A DNA stretch of 64,000 nucleotides from Delphinus delphis (GCF_949987515.2 NC_082685.1:27110168-27174167); one strand, 5' to 3'; counted from the first letter of the stretch, positions 11,780 to 23,720 are shown. Numbers and translations: made by a program. The notes: generated by a model not told the origin, from the sequence alone.

Positions 11780-12330
11780 CAGTGAAAGCATAAATTTTAT
11801 TGAAGGTATTGGGAAGAATTAAAAAATTAAAGATATGTATTCAGGGAATGGTATTTTTATGGTCTGATTAAATATACATGCTTATTGAAGGTAAGGCAGA
11901 CAATACAGTTCCTCTATCAAGAAGAACTTTTAAAATATAACCATTGATCTTAACTAAAACCCAGGATATTTCAGTTTATTTCTTTTGTTTTACTTTTTCT
12001 ACCCACCTATCTATTCACAGATTGGAACCTCATTGTACTTATAGTTTTGTATCCTGATTTTTCACCTAGTATTACATCAATAGCATTTCTGCTTGTTATT
12101 AAGTAGTCCTCAAAATAATTTTTCAAAAGTTTAATATTATTGCATCAGATGGATGAACCAAAATTCAGTTAACCCACTATTTTTTGACTGAAGTTGAGAT
12201 TGTCTTCAATTTTTCACTATTATAATGTAGTACCATGGTGAACCCTGCTGAATAGAAGTCTTGGTGTACATCTCTGATGATCTGCTTAGAACAGACTTCT
12301 AGAAGTAGGGCTCTCTGGTCAAAGGGTTGC
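11780..12330 (+). mobile_element. Ancient L1-like 3' UTR fragment
   Basis: AT-rich block resembling mammalian-wide L1 3' sequence (TTATTGCATCAGATGGATGA, TTCTAGAAGTAGGGCTCTCT, GGTCAAAGGGTTGCATGGAC). Orientation is uncertain. Confidence 0.5.
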
Positions 12331-12899
12331 ATGGACTATCTCTTTGTTTTGCCCTGGTGTGGAGGAGTCAAGAGGGGAGAAGTGGAAAGAAATGCAGTCT
12401 GCGGGCTGCAGCAAAGCAGTGAGACGTGATGAGAGTTTGGACTTTGGGGACAGCACTGAGAATGGAAAGAGTGACAGACAAGAGAAACACCAGGGAGAAC
12501 TAATCAATAGAACTCAGTGAGCAAAGATAATGGAAGGTGCAAACTGGGGACACATACAGAGAAACAGTGAAGTCAGGAGAGACAGGTCTGCTTTGCTTTT
12601 ACGAGGGTTGAGTAGAGGGCACAGGAAGACATTCAAATCGAAGGACTTATGATCCATCCTCCCTCCCTCCCTTTCTTCCTTTCTCCATTTATCCCTCCAT
12701 TGAGTCAGGATCATCGACACTTTGCTAAGGGGGTAAGTGTGGTTGGAAAGATGGACTTGGGAAGGCAGAATACAGAACCGGGGCCTTTAATGGGCACGCA
12801 GTGCAGAGACTTTCAGGAAAGGAAAGTGGATTCAGAGGCCCAGGTTCAAGGGCCAGCTTTGCCACCCACCAGGTGGTCTCCTCCTGGGCTTCTCGTCTG

Positions 12900-13420
12900 C
12901 CTGGTGGACCTCTCAGCTTCCCCTGAGGACTTACTATGTGCTGGGCCCTGTGCCAGGTGCTGGGGAAGCAGCAACTGCCCTTGTGAAGCTGGACTCTCAG
13001 AGCACAAGTCAGACCAGAAACAAATGAGTAAACGTGTGATGTAATTGCAGGAGGGCTACGCAGGAAAATGAGGCAGCGTTAGGTGGGAGGAAATACCACT
13101 GTGCACAGCGGGGGTGACTGTAGACAGGAGGGGATCTGAATGAAGTGCGGGAGAGAGCCAGAGGAGAGCTGGCAGAGGGTGTCCAGACGGAGAGACAGTA
13201 ACCGTCAGGACCCAGAGGCTGGAGGAGCTGGGGTTCCAGCAAAAACAACATGGCCTGGTGGCTGGGGTGCACTCCTGGAGGAGAATGCCACCAGAGCAGG
13301 AGGCCAGAAATGCAGGGACAGATCACGCAAAGGCTGCAGACCAGAGACGAAAGTCTGCATTTGACTCTGAATGTGGCAAGAAACCACTGGAGACAGAGTT
13401 GTGAGCCAGGGGATTATGTC
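12900..13420 (+). mobile_element. Ancient interspersed repeat (unnamed family)
   Basis: ACTTACTATGTGCTGGGCCC, then CAGGTGCTGGGGAAGCAGCA, belongs to a common mammalian repeat whose later part carries GAGAGAGCCAGAGGAGAG-like sequence. Related stretches occur at 16.1, 20.0, 26.1, 28.4 and 50.9 kb. Confidence 0.5.
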
Positions 13421-13429
13421 TTTTAAAAA

Positions 13430-13890
13430 TATGGGAGTGGATGAATAGCAACGGTTGAATGGATTAAAAAAAAATGATGGTATATCCCTACTCTGGGGCA
13501 TTATTCAGCCTTAGAAAGGAATGAAATTCTGACACATGCTACAACATGGATAAACCTTGAAAACATTATGCTAAGTGAAATAAGTCAGACACAAAAGAGC
13601 AACTACGGTGTGGATCCTACTTATATGAGGTACCTAGAATAGTCAAGTTCATAGAGACAGAAAGTAGAAGGCTGGACAGGGGCTGGGAGCGTGAGGGTGG
13701 AGGGAATGGGGGATTCTTGTTTAATGGGGACAGAGTTTCAGTTTGGGAAGAAGAAAGGTTCTGTAGGTGGATGGTGGCGATGAGGGTTGCACAACAGTGT
13801 GAAATGTAATCAATGCCACTGAATTGTACACCTCAAAATGGTTAAAATGGTAAATTTTATGCTATGTATATTTATGACAATAGAAAGATA
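13430..13890 (+). mobile_element. Ancient L1 3' end fragment
   Basis: Contains GGCATTATTCAGCCTTAGAA, CATGGATAAACCTTGAAAAC and GAATTGTACACCTCAAAATG, all typical of old L1 3' ends. Confidence 0.75.
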
Positions 13891-13925
13891 TGCGAAAGGA
13901 TGCTATGCAAAGAATTGTCTCGGGT

Positions 13926-14290
13926 GCATTACTTTCCTAGGGCTGCCTTAACAAGATACACAGACTGGGCAACTTAAACAGCAGAAATTTATTTTTTTCG
14001 TGGTTCTGGAGTCTGGAAGTCCAAGATCAAGGTGCTGGCTTCTGGTGAGGCCTCTCTCCTCTGCTTGTAGATGGCCACTCTGTCCTTCTTGCTGTGTCCT
14101 CACAGGGCCTTTTCTCTATGTGTGCGTCTCTCCCTCTTCTTATAAGGACATCGGTCCTATTGGATCAGGCCTCCACCCTTAAGACCTCATTGAACCTTAA
14201 TTTCCTTTTAAAAATCTTACCTCCAAATACAGTTACATCGAAGTTAGCACTTCAACTTATGAATCTGGGGGGACACAATTCAGTCCATCC
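13926..14290 (+). mobile_element. Ancient interspersed repeat, copy 1 of 3
   Basis: Runs from GCATTACTTTCCTAGGGCTG to ACACAATTCAGTCCATCC, a widespread mammalian repeat. I do not assert its family name. Related copies lie at 30156-30585 and 53650-54050. Confidence 0.6.
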
Positions 14291-14309
14291 CAGGGGTGAT
14301 GATGCTGAG

Positions 14310-14425
14310 GGGTTTGACACAGAGTGTTCCTTTGGTACCGTATGGGATCTTCAGAGTCACAGCTCTGGCTTTGTGACCTTGGGCAAGTTATTCAACCTCT
14401 CCCAGCTCCAGGATGGGAAGAACAA
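14310..14425 (+). mobile_element. MIR fragment
   Basis: GCTTTGTGACCTTGGGCAAG then TTATTCAACCTCTCCCAG. Confidence 0.65.
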
Positions 14426-15084
14426 AAGTAGGTAACTCGCAGGGCCAGGGCTGGATGGACTGCAGTCCAATATGCCTGGTGTCTTAGGCGTATCCCAGGC
14501 TCCAAGGCACAGCGGGTTCCCAGCTGATGTTTACAGATAGCGAGCTGCAAGCCTGGGCTTGGCTCTGCTTGTCAAGCACAGATGGTTTGAAAAATGACAC
14601 CCAAACTGGCTCAGGGTTAATCAAAAGATTACGGAAAGAAAATTGGGGTGGGCTAACCCCAGCCTCTCAGACACAAGCCGCAGAATCACATCTCCCTCCC
14701 TGATCCCTGCCCGATTACCTGCCTCTGCTTCTAAACCAGCTCATGCCAGCAAAAAGTGAAAATTGGCTAGACTGGAATTACAATAGCAATGCTTGCTGGG
14801 TGGTATTTCATTTCTTTCCCCTCTGTGCAGTCTCAGCTGTCAGGCTAGTTCTCCCATATTTTTTTGTGGTTTGACTGGAGAAGGGGTGTATGTGGATGAG
14901 GGTCTGGGGTGTAATCTGGGGGGCACAGGTCTCAGCAGAATCTTCCAAGCTGTGCTGCTTCCGTCAGAATAGAGGCCTTGAAACCTTGATTTCTCAAATA
15001 AGAGCATGTGTCGCCTCTTGGTCAAGCTGCGGAAGAACCCGTTTTGTCTTTATTACTTTCCTATGCCGGATCTGAGTTTTAGAA

Positions 15085-15345
15085 ATGAAAGGAGCGTCAT
15101 ATAGGAAGTAGAACTGGAACTTGGAGACAGATAGCCTGACTTCCAATCCTGGCCCTGTCCCGAGCTGGCTGTGTGACCCAGAGCCAGGCCCTTCCCGTCC
15201 TGAAGCCCAGAACTTCTTATCTATAAATTGGGTTAACGAGAGCTCTCCACCTTCTGGGGTTCTTGTGTGTATTAAATAAAATTGTGTGTGCGGTGCTTAG
15301 GGCAAGGTCGGGCACAGAGCAGGTGCCATGCGTAGTGTTGCAATG
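15085..15345 (+). mobile_element. MIR SINE
   Basis: CTGACTTCCAATCCTGGCCC, GGCTGTGTGACCCAGAGCCA, TTCTTGTGTGTATTAAATAA. Confidence 0.7.
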
Positions 15346-15354
15346 ATCGCTATA

Positions 15355-15475
15355 GAGTCTTAAAATTCCAAAACTGGAAGGGACGCTTGAAGCCAGAAAC
15401 TCCCTCATTTTAGGGATGAAGAAACGGAGGCCCAGAGAAGGGGAGGATCTGGAATCGAAGGCCCAGCTCCCAATC
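15355..15475 (-). mobile_element. MIR-like fragment
   Basis: ATTTTAGGGATGAAGAAACG then GAGGCCCAGAGAAGGGG, reverse MIR-family sequence beside the forward copy. Confidence 0.5.
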
Positions 15476-16119
15476 TGCTGCTCTTTGTGGTTCTAAGACC
15501 ACAAGAAGGAACACAATGGCTTCAAGAAGAGAGGACCATGGTTGGCTTTAAGTTCATGGTCCTCCTGCCGTCATCCCAACAGGAGGAAGGCTTCCTTCCG
15601 CCTCCAGACTCAGGAGTACAGGGATGGGAATCACTGGCAGTGGTAAACGTTCTCCCTCATGTCTCTTCCTGGGGTCCTGGCTTCCACTGCCTCCAGATGG
15701 CCTGGGGTGCCTGTACAAGTTTCTCATCTCTGCTTCTTCTGCACAACTCCCTGCCCTCCTGTGGGGCCCTCAGAGCCTGGGTCCTCCCTCCTGCCCTTCC
15801 AGTTGGGGAGCAGATGGACACTGAGGGGGAAGCCGACCTCCCCTCTGTGCATCTGGCCAGCTGTAGTGGACGGGCAGCGAGGGCCATCCCACAGGGCACC
15901 GGAGAACTGGGGTGGAAGAATGGCCAGGCCCCTGGTCTTGCTTGCACTGATCCCTCATCTCATCAAGGTCACTGTGGCTGGTGGCTTCTGTCAAACTCTT
16001 GCAAATTCAGAACAGGGAGATGGGGCGTGGAGGCCTCTGAATCAGCCTGACAAAGTCCAGGCCTCAAAAAGGGACTCCAGTCTCACAGCCTGATGTTGCT
16101 GGGCAGGAAAAGTGATTAG

Positions 16120-16240
16120 TCATCATTTATTCAACATGCATCTGGTGCTCAAGGCATCACCAATAAGCCCCATGCAGTGAGCGCTCATGTTCTCACAGGG
16201 GCAAGGGGATGGCCAATAAAAACGAAAACCAGTAAATGAA
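16120..16240 (+). mobile_element. Ancient interspersed repeat fragment
   Basis: TTTATTCAACATGCATCTGG onward resembles the same unnamed family as 12900-13420. Confidence 0.4.
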
Positions 16241-16449
16241 AAGGATAATTTCGGCTGTTGACAAGTTCCCAATTACGGAAGATGTAATTGAGAGTGACTG
16301 GGCGTGGAGGGGGCAACGTTGGAGGAGCCGTACGTCTAGAGAAGAGCCGGAAGAAGACTTGACTCATAGCCTTGTTTCTTTCGGCTCCGCCTCCTTTCTG
16401 TTGGCTATGAGTCCAAGGTTTAATTGCATGAAAAGAAGAGAAGGGTGAG

Positions 16450-16665
16450 AAGCTGACTTTTCCTGGGCAGCAGGTATGTGCTGGGTGCTGGGTATGCCAC
16501 GTGCACCATCTCCTCGTAGCCCCATGAGGAGGGAATTACTGGCCCCATTTCCCAGGGGAGGACACAGACTCAAGGTGGGACATGGCTTGTCCCTGGCTAT
16601 CCTGCCAGCAAGTGGCAGGATTTGAACCCAGGACTGTCTGGCTCCAGAGCTGTGCCCTTGCTTGC
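16450..16665 (-). mobile_element. MIR SINE
   Basis: AGTGGCAGGATTTGAACCCA and CTGTCTGGCTCCAGAGCTGT, reverse MIR. Confidence 0.75.
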
Positions 16666-17555
16666 CCTGCATCTTCCTGCCATCCATGGCTGTCTCACAT
16701 GACCACGTCCGCTCTCATGAATCAACAGCTGTCTGGGACTTGGGACTTGTGGTCCGATGAGAGAGGTGGTCTGGGGAAGATTCTGTGGCCTGGAAGATTC
16801 TGGAATCCTAAGAAGAATGGGGAAGGTGAGGGTCACACTGGCAGGGCCAGGGACCTCTGGGCCTCCAAAGGCTGATTAAGACCTGATTTGATCCACTCCA
16901 CCCTGTGTCTTTGTACTGCAGCCCTCCCGCCTGCCAGAGGGGCCCATTTCCAGCTACTTTTAATTTGGAACAAACCAGCCGGTCCCCCGTGGTCCTAGAG
17001 TTAATAGGATGTCTGTGCAGCAGGGCTAGGATAAGCAGCTGAACAAATTATTCCTGTCTGGTATTGGTGTCATTTGGAAGAAAGGACCAGTGGTCCCAGA
17101 GAGGGACAGCCTTGGCAGGTGACGGAGGTCCCACCTTCCTCTCTCTCCTCTGCTATGGGACTACAGGGACCCCAGAGAGCTCCTGGTCAGCAAAATGAAT
17201 CAGGGGGTGATGGGTCTGCTACAGAGGGGCAAGGACAAGAGACCTGTAGGCTGGGATGAGGGCTACGTGGGAGAGCCAAAGCGAGCACACTGCCCACCCT
17301 GGCAGGTTCTGGCTTGGGACTGGAGAGGCAGGAATGGACCAGAATATTGGAACTTTCTGCCTATGACAAGGCACAAGCACTCAGAGGTTCCCAGTTGCAA
17401 CCAGGGATGGGGCTGAGCTAACATGAGCCCGGTGCTCGCCTGAGTGGCCAGGAGAGCAAGCCAGCTGGGACCCGGGTTGGTGGGGACTCTAACCTCCCCA
17501 GCGAAGGGAAGTGCACACAAGCTGAGCTTCTCAGGAGGCAGGAGGTGCCCTCCTT

Positions 17556-17570
17556 CTGGCAGAGGGCACT
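17556..17570 (+). promoter_or_regulatory. Weak CTCF-like motif
   Basis: CTGGCAGAGGGCACT matches the 3' half of the CTCF consensus fully, with two mismatches in the 5' half. Confidence 0.25.
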
Positions 17571-18094
17571 GTCACATCTCACAGGTTCCAAGATCCCCAG
17601 AGTCAAGGTCATTGCATTTTTTAGACAATTCTAGTAATTCCAGACTGCCTGGTGCCCTGAAACTTGTGTATTTCTCCACTGGCAAGACAACTTCTCACAC
17701 TTGCCCTGTAAGGATGCAGAGCAGTGAGAGAGGGTCCCACATGGGCGAGGAGCTTGAGACAGCAGGTGTCTGGGCCCCAGCGCACCTGTCCCAGAGGTGA
17801 CAGTGCCGCCAGGAGAGCACGCATGGGTCTGTCTTGCTGACCTTGGCCTGTGGGGTGTTCCCTTTCCCCATCAAGCTTATTCCTTAACCCAGGTCATGCC
17901 ACATAACGGAATTTGTCCCAACCCCTTGCAAGATAGGTGGCTTCCCTGAAGCACCCCAGCAGGTACAACCATTTCTGACAAACCCACCTACAAAATTAGT
18001 GGGGAGCTGGTGGCACTCTGCCAGTGACAAGGTGGGGAGCAAAGCCCGCAGGGGCATCCTCTCCAGCCCCGTGGAGAGGCAAGCACCTGGTCTT

Positions 18095-18215
18095 GACCCC
18101 AGTAGAACTCAGGTTCTTCTCCAGCCCTGCCACTCATTGCCAGCTGGGCGACCTGGCTAAGCTAAAGGTCCGTTTCCTTAAAACAGTTAAAATGGAGATT
18201 GCAGTGCCTACTTCC
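18095..18215 (+). mobile_element. MIR fragment
   Basis: CAGCTGGGCGACCTGGCTAA then GTCCGTTTCCTTAAAACAG. Confidence 0.55.
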
Positions 18216-18359
18216 AGGGTCAGGATGGGGCAAGGCAAGAGAGGTGCCTAGGGCATGCCGTTTAAGGAGCTCAGCTCCCTGCAAGTGCGGGGTCCCCTCT
18301 CGACCTGCTTGCTGCCAGCCTGTGACTTGTATTATCCTTGTTAAATTAGAAAACAGCCT

Positions 18360-18505
18360 TGCGTGGTTGATATTGCTATTATCGCCAATGATCAAGGAAG
18401 AACCTTGGTTTTGGGAGGGTTGTGCAGCTCACCCGAGCTCACACAGCTGGTGGACCACAGGGCTGGGACTCCAGCCCAGTCTGCCTGAGGGCAGAGCCCT
18501 CCCCA
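18360..18505 (-). mobile_element. MIR fragment
   Basis: GAGCTCACACAGCTGGTGGA then GGGCTGGGACTCCAGCCCAG. Confidence 0.6.
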
Positions 18506-19269
18506 CGTTCAAGGTCATTTTCTTGAGGCTCCTGAACAGCAGTCGGGGGGAGGCAAGAGGAACGGCTTGTCTCCGTTGGGTCTGAAGCTGAGGTCTTGCC
18601 TAGCACACAGAGAACCGACCTGGGCCGGGAGGGAGGGAGAGCTGGGGCTCCAGCGCAAGGTTCTTGAGACAAATCTTACACGGTCAGCACCGCCCCCCTG
18701 CCGACCCCGCCTTCCGACCCCGCAGCTACGCGGGTGGCCAGGACAACTAGAAGCTCTCCTGGATTGGATTTCTCCCTCCTGCTTTGCGTTGGCTTTGCCA
18801 TCTGTGCCTGGGGTAATGGATGGGTCCCCAAAATGCAAAAGGAAATGGGCTTAAACCTCACCAGCCAGAGTGGAGCCTGCACAACTTCTGGCTCCCGCCG
18901 CCAGCCCCGGGGTCTCTGCCAGGGCTGGGGAGCTAGCTGCGCAGGAAGAGGCACGTTCCTCAGAGCCCGGTGTAACTGGGCATCCAAGGCAGGAACTGAG
19001 CATCTGGTAAGCTCTTCGTTAGAGCAGGGGAGGGCCTGGCTCTGGGAGTCACACTCCTAACTCCTAATCAGGGAATCAGGTGTGGGAAGTGGCTCGTGTG
19101 TCAGTCTCTGCACTGGGTGGAGCCGTAGGAAAGCAAGTTCAGCGGAGGGGAAACAGCAAAAGTGCTAGAGACGAGAAGCTGCTCTCAGAGTCTGCGTCAG
19201 GGGCTCAAGGAACAAGCAGTGAGTGAGAAGTCTCTGCCTTAAGATGCTCACAGCCCCGAGAGTACCAGC

Positions 19270-19690
19270 TAATCACTGTAGCAGCCCCATGGAGCATTGC
19301 CTCAGGACTTATTATGCGGATATCTTTTTTTTTTTTTAATTTTTATTGGAGTATAGTTGACTTACAATGTTGTGTGACTTTCCGCTGTACAACAAAGTGA
19401 ATCAGTTGTACAAATACATATATCCACTCTTTTTTAGATGCCTTTCCCATATGGGCCATCACAGAGTATGGAGTAGAGTTCCCTGTGCGACACTGTAGGT
19501 CCTCATTAGCGCAGGAAGCTTTACATGCACAATCTCATGAAGTCCCGTAAGGAGGCCATTTACGATTCCATTTTATAGATTAGGTACCTGAGGCCAGAGA
19601 GAGGTAAGGGACCTGGCGCGAGGCTCCCCAGCCAGTATGCAGAGAACCCAAGATGTCCTAGTCTGGCAACCAGTTGCCTTTGCCACTGCA
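19270..19690 (-). mobile_element. MIR SINE split by an L1
   Basis: MIR sequence at 19270-19321 and 19509-19690 (CTTTACATGCACAATCTCAT, TTTTATAGATTAGGTACCTG) surrounds the L1 at 19322-19508. Confidence 0.65.
19322..19508 (-). mobile_element. 5'-truncated L1 3' end inserted in a MIR
   Basis: T-tract followed by TTTTTATTGGAGTATAGTTG and the standard cetartiodactyl L1 3' end. MIR sequence continues on both sides. Confidence 0.85.
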
Positions 19691-20039
19691 TAATTCGTTT
19701 GCAAACTTTTTTTTTTAAACCTTTTTTAAACTAGTTTGTTAAATTTCAGAGAAGCCCAGTATGTGAAACAAATCAAAATAGAGCTGAAGGGGCAGGAGTG
19801 AGGGTGCTAGGACACTCCCCCATCCCCAAAACACACACAACCTCCCCTCTTCTGACAATTTAAATGCCCTTCCCAAGACCCTAAGAAGCTCAGGCACGGT
19901 TCTGAATGATTTGTCTGGCTGGAGGCTCACCCTCTGACCATAGACTGAGCACCTCTGGGACAGGTGTGTGCACGGTGCTTCCTAGAAGCTCAGGCTACTA
20001 CAAGCATCATCTCAGGGGGCCACGTAGCGCTGCTTCATT

Positions 20040-20420
20040 CATTTAATGCTATCGGTGGAGTACTCACTCTGGGCTGGGCACTGGAGGCGTAGCTCCGGCT
20101 ACAGTGGTGAGGAAAATGCGCGTGGGCCCGGCCCTCACAGAGCTTAAGTCAAGTGGGGAAGACGGCCTTAAGCAAACATGTTCCTAAAAGAGACACGGAT
20201 CACATATTGTGATCAGAGCTATGAAGGAAAAGGTCAAAGTCGAGGGGGAGGACCTGATCTCTGAAAAGGACCTCCATGAGAAATCTGGGCCACTGGCAGC
20301 TGAGAGCAGTGGAACGGGGAATTGCTGGCATCAGGGGGAGGTGGCCAGGACAGGAGCAGGCAGGACACAGAGGGGGTGGTCATGGGCCCTCCCTGTTCCC
20401 CAGTTATTCCCAAGGCAGGT
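20040..20420 (+). mobile_element. Ancient interspersed repeat fragment
   Basis: CTGGGCTGGGCACTGGAGGC, CCCTCACAGAGCTTAAGTCA and GATCAGAGCTATGAAGGAAA follow the order of the family seen at 12900-13420. Confidence 0.5.
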
Positions 20421-21049
20421 TAAGAAACAATACATTGCCCCCAGGACCAGCAGGAGGTACCTGGTCCTATAGAATCTTTACATTCCTCAATCCTGAAAGG
20501 AGCAAAGAGAAATACTTCTTCTAAAGGTTGGATTATTGCAAATCTAGGACTCAGTGTGATGAATAATGAATAAGTGAAATCACAACGGAAACCAGAAATC
20601 GTTAGGCAAATGTCACGTGTCCATGTAGGGTGTAATCTAAATTCACCTAGGGCCGGTCTATACATTAGAAAGACTGTTCTCCACTCTCCTGCTCAAGGCT
20701 TGGCTCTGCTCTCTTGGTCATTTATTTTAAAAATATTTACTGAACACCTGGGTTGGGCAGCACACTGGCTTCCCAGCCTGTGCCTGGCACAGAGCCAGGG
20801 CTGTGTAAACTCTCGGTGCTCTCTGTGGAGCCAGGAGGCAAGATCGTGCCCTGATGCCTGCCGTGGGTCGCCTCTCACATGAGTCTGAGAAAACTCAGTG
20901 GTGAAGCAGGTCAGAAGGAGTCCAGGTGGCCACTCGGTCCCCGCTACCGGTCCCTGTGGAGCCCTTTCTGTGTCACACGGATCTTAGTCTTCCGGGATTC
21001 TGAGCAGAGTGAGGGGGCCGTCCTGACCCACTGGCTGGTTTCTCTGCAA

Positions 21050-21370
21050 AGGCTGACGCTCCAGTGCTGCTCCCTCTGGAGCACCAACCTCCTTCCACTG
21101 CCCAGCCCTGGACCTTCTGCTCGTCTCCGTTTAGTTGCCACTTCTGGAGGAGCTTCTTCACCTGCTCAGGCTACTTTTCTCTGTGCCCTTTGGCCCCCAC
21201 GCCTCCCTCCTTCTCAGCACTCAGAGTGATGTCCCCGTGGGGTCTGTGTCTTTGGTCTGTGCTCCCACCGGAATGCACGTTTCTCGACGGAGGGCTCGAG
21301 TCCTATTCATCCATATGTCCAGCGTCTAATGAGTGTGGCGCAGAGCAGGTGCTCAGTAAATAAATGTCAA
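21050..21370 (+). mobile_element. L2 3' end
   Basis: Ends with the L2 signature GCGCAGAGCAGGTGCTCAGT followed by AAATAAATG. Confidence 0.6.
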
Positions 21371-21779
21371 GGGGATGGTTGTGGGCAAATATGCAGGCGA
21401 AAATATCCTCCTCCTCATTTATTCAAATAGCCATCCGCCCCTTCTCTGAATCTCTCTGTCTCTCTCTTACACACACACACACCCTTTTGCATACACTCTC
21501 TCTCCCTGACTGACCTCACCTACTCACACTCACCCACTCTTGAGGCATTATGTCCTTCTGTGATCTCTCTTCCCCTCTGATGCTGCCTGGAGTGTACAGA
21601 CCTGCCTGCAGTCGGCTACATTACAGAGATTTTGACCCTGGGCAGGCAGAGGGGATGGCCTGGGTCACCCTCTCCAGACCCATGCCCATCTCAGTCCCTG
21701 ACCTCTCCTTCGTGTGGGGTCACTGCAACACACTCCGTAAAGGGATCCTGTGTCTCTGCTTCCCTGGATCCTTGAAACG

Positions 21780-21920
21780 GAGCTGGGAGGTAGATAGGTT
21801 AGCTTCATTTTACAGATGAGGAAACCGAGGCTCAGCGAGGCTGTGACTTGCACAGGGAGCGAAGCTGGAGTTGAGACCTAGATTTCCTAAGTTCAGGCCA
21901 AAGCTCTTTCCATTGCATTT
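21780..21920 (-). mobile_element. MIR fragment
   Basis: CATTTTACAGATGAGGAAAC then CGAGGCTCAGCGAGG. Confidence 0.75.
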
Positions 21921-21999
21921 CTGGGAAGCAGAGACTGGGATAGGATGCTGTCCCTCACCCATCACCCCCTGCGATCCCGGTATCCTTGATGAGAGGATT

Positions 22000-23364
22000 G
22001 AATGGGGGAACCCTGCACCATCCCCTAAGCCCTCTGCTCTCTCCGCCTGACCTCAGTCTGTCCCACTTGGAGCCCCTAATAATTCTGCCTGGCAGCCTGA
22101 CCCTTAGCATTGGGCATTCCACCCACCTGAGCTTCCTGGAGGGGCAGCGCCCTATTTCAGAAGTGCAATGGGGACAGAACAGGAGCTATGAAAAGGCCAG
22201 AGAAAGGAGACGAGCCAAATCTCACCATTCCTTCTCCCATACCCACCTTACAATTTCACCATGCTGGACCTGCCGGGCAGCCTGGGACCTGAACCAGGTC
22301 ATTAGAGATGGCCATACACAGCCTTTATCTTCTCTCATTGTCATTTAAAAAAATCCCCGATCAAGAGTATGTGGGCCTCCCTCCTTCCCCAAATACCCTG
22401 CCTGCCGCTTCCAGTGCATCTCCCCCAAAGACTCTTTCCTCCTGAACGAAGGGCATGAATATTTAAAGACACTTTTTCAGCCAGTGCAGCCATATCACGC
22501 CGCTGCTCCCTCTTTAAATTTTATCTCCAGAAAGTTTGCCAGAGTGTCTCTGAGTCCCTCACACTCCTTGGTACAGAGTGTAACATGGGGCCCCAGAGAC
22601 AGGGACGTCCCTGAGAAGTTAGCCTCCCCTCTGCATCCTGGGGCTGAAATGCACACATGGCAGTCCTAGTTCCGGTCCACAACCATCCCTTCTGGGCTAC
22701 CCAGGCAGTCAGACCTGAAAACTCCCTGCCACGCCTGCTCCTGGGGAATGGGCCTAGGTAGGAGATGCAGAGAGACAGGGGTCCAAAAAAAGCAAAGAAA
22801 CGATGAGCAAAGACCCAGAAACGCAAGACCCTGGAACCCCGTGAGAGGAAGCTCTTGGCTCCTGACATCAGACCCAGAGCTGATATAGATCCTGTATTCA
22901 CCAGTGCACGGTGGCTTCCAGCCCCGAGCCACCTCCTGCAGGCGCCCCCTCCAGCCTCTCTGTTCTGCAGAATTACTCACAGCCCACTGCATCAAATCTC
23001 TCTTTTATCACAAGGCACAACACTCCGTGGATAACTTCTTGAAACTCTAGTCATGCTAAGCTGCTTCTAGTGCTCTGGGAAGGGTTCTGTCCCTCTGCCC
23101 GCCTGTAACCAATCAGTCACACACCGCCAAACCCATTTCCAAAGTTCCAGGCAATTACAGCCGGCTGAACTCCCTGGCCTGGTGCCCGCCTGCTCGGAGC
23201 CAGGACCCAGGTTGTCAGCAACCCTGAAATCCAGTCCCCGATTTCTCCCCAGCTTCCTCTGAGACCCAGGCGCACGGGAATGGCCACACTTAACCGCACC
23301 GAGGCACTCTGACCAGCCAGACCGCACCAATACAGAAAACGAGGGTCAAGGCCAGGCTCCCTAC
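22000..23364. other. Single-copy sequence flanking the KCNIP1 exon on its intron side
   Basis: No repeat recognised between about 22000 and the exon. The absence of old repeats next to a first exon fits a regulatory interval, but no specific motif beyond the weak CTCF-like site at 22.94 kb was seen. Confidence 0.45.
22939..22955 (-). promoter_or_regulatory. Weak CTCF-like motif near the KCNIP1 exon
   Basis: On the - strand the core reads GGAGGGGGCGCC. The 3' half of the CTCF motif is perfect and the 5' half diverges. It sits about 400 bases inside the intron from the KCNIP1 first exon. Confidence 0.3.
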
Positions 23365-23452
23365 CTTTGCTGAGGGTCCCAGTGATGAGCTTAAAGACGG
23401 TCCGAGCAAATTTCACGAACCCAAGCTTGCATCTTTTGGTGCAGCCGCTCAT
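23365..23452 (-). CDS. KCNIP1: KCNIP1 alternative first coding exon (KChIP1, cysteine-rich N-terminus variant)
   Basis: KChIP1 is an EF-hand calcium sensor that binds the N-terminus of Kv4 potassium channels, raises their surface expression and slows inactivation in neurons. This exon encodes only a variable N-terminus of 29 residues, beginning MSGCTKRCKLGF and ending ITGTLSK, plus one base. The ATG at 23452-23450 sits in a strong context (GCCACC before it, A at +4). The exon stops at a GTAGGG donor (23364-23359) after AAA-G, which is phase 1. That is the phase needed to complete the Asp codon opening the shared KChIP core. The segment has two cysteines that could be acylated and a basic, amphipathic hydrophobic stretch, so membrane attachment is plausible. 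It closely matches the human isoform N-terminus I recall (one beginning MSGCSKRCKLGF). The EF hands are encoded far to the left, outside the window. The reading frame stays open upstream of the ATG, but without another ATG nearby. Confidence 0.93.
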
Positions 23453-23720
23453 GGTGGCAGAGGGAAGGCAGGCTCTGTTGTCGGCACCCAGAAGGAAAGG
23501 CACCCACCTTGCGTGCCCCTGGAACTTGGAGCCTGCCTGGGCGAACCCTGAGAGAAGGACGCACCCCAGAAGCTACGGGAACAGCACAGCTGCCTCTGCA
23601 GTGAGTCCAGCTTCTGCATCCAGAGAGCCTGCAGGGCACGATATCTGCTCCTTTCCTTCCTCCCTCCCTCCACTCCCTCCCGCCGTCCACCCAAGTCCTC
23701 GCCACAGGAGGATCTCAGGA
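23453..23720 (-). promoter_or_regulatory. KCNIP1: Candidate 5' UTR and promoter of the KCNIP1 alternative first exon
   Basis: Sequence immediately upstream of the MSGC start codon on the - strand. It is moderately GC-rich, contains a pyrimidine/purine-rich tract (23655-23690), and shows no clear TATA box. A second donor-like CAAG/GTGGGT occurs in the putative UTR near 23509. No transcription start can be placed from sequence alone. Confidence 0.35.

Larger units (their letters stand above)
1..23364 (-). other. KCNIP1: KCNIP1 first intron (partial), containing the end of KCNMB1 on the opposite strand
   Basis: Everything left of the KCNIP1 alternative first exon lies in its first intron, because the next shared exon (beginning with the rest of the split Asp codon, then Ile-Ala-Trp-Trp) is not present in the window. 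Positions 1-3161 are at the same time KCNMB1 intron 3 on the + strand. The polypyrimidine tract and AG at 3151-3161 mark its acceptor. The intron is filled with old repeats listed separately (MIR, L2, L1, hAT). I saw no further exon of either gene in it. That the intron continues past the left edge is inferred from the known gene structure, not seen. Confidence 0.8.

Noticed and set aside
15487..16050. 187-codon open frame on the + strand
   Set aside because: Low-complexity composition, no family resemblance, several overlapping frames of similar length. Treated as chance.
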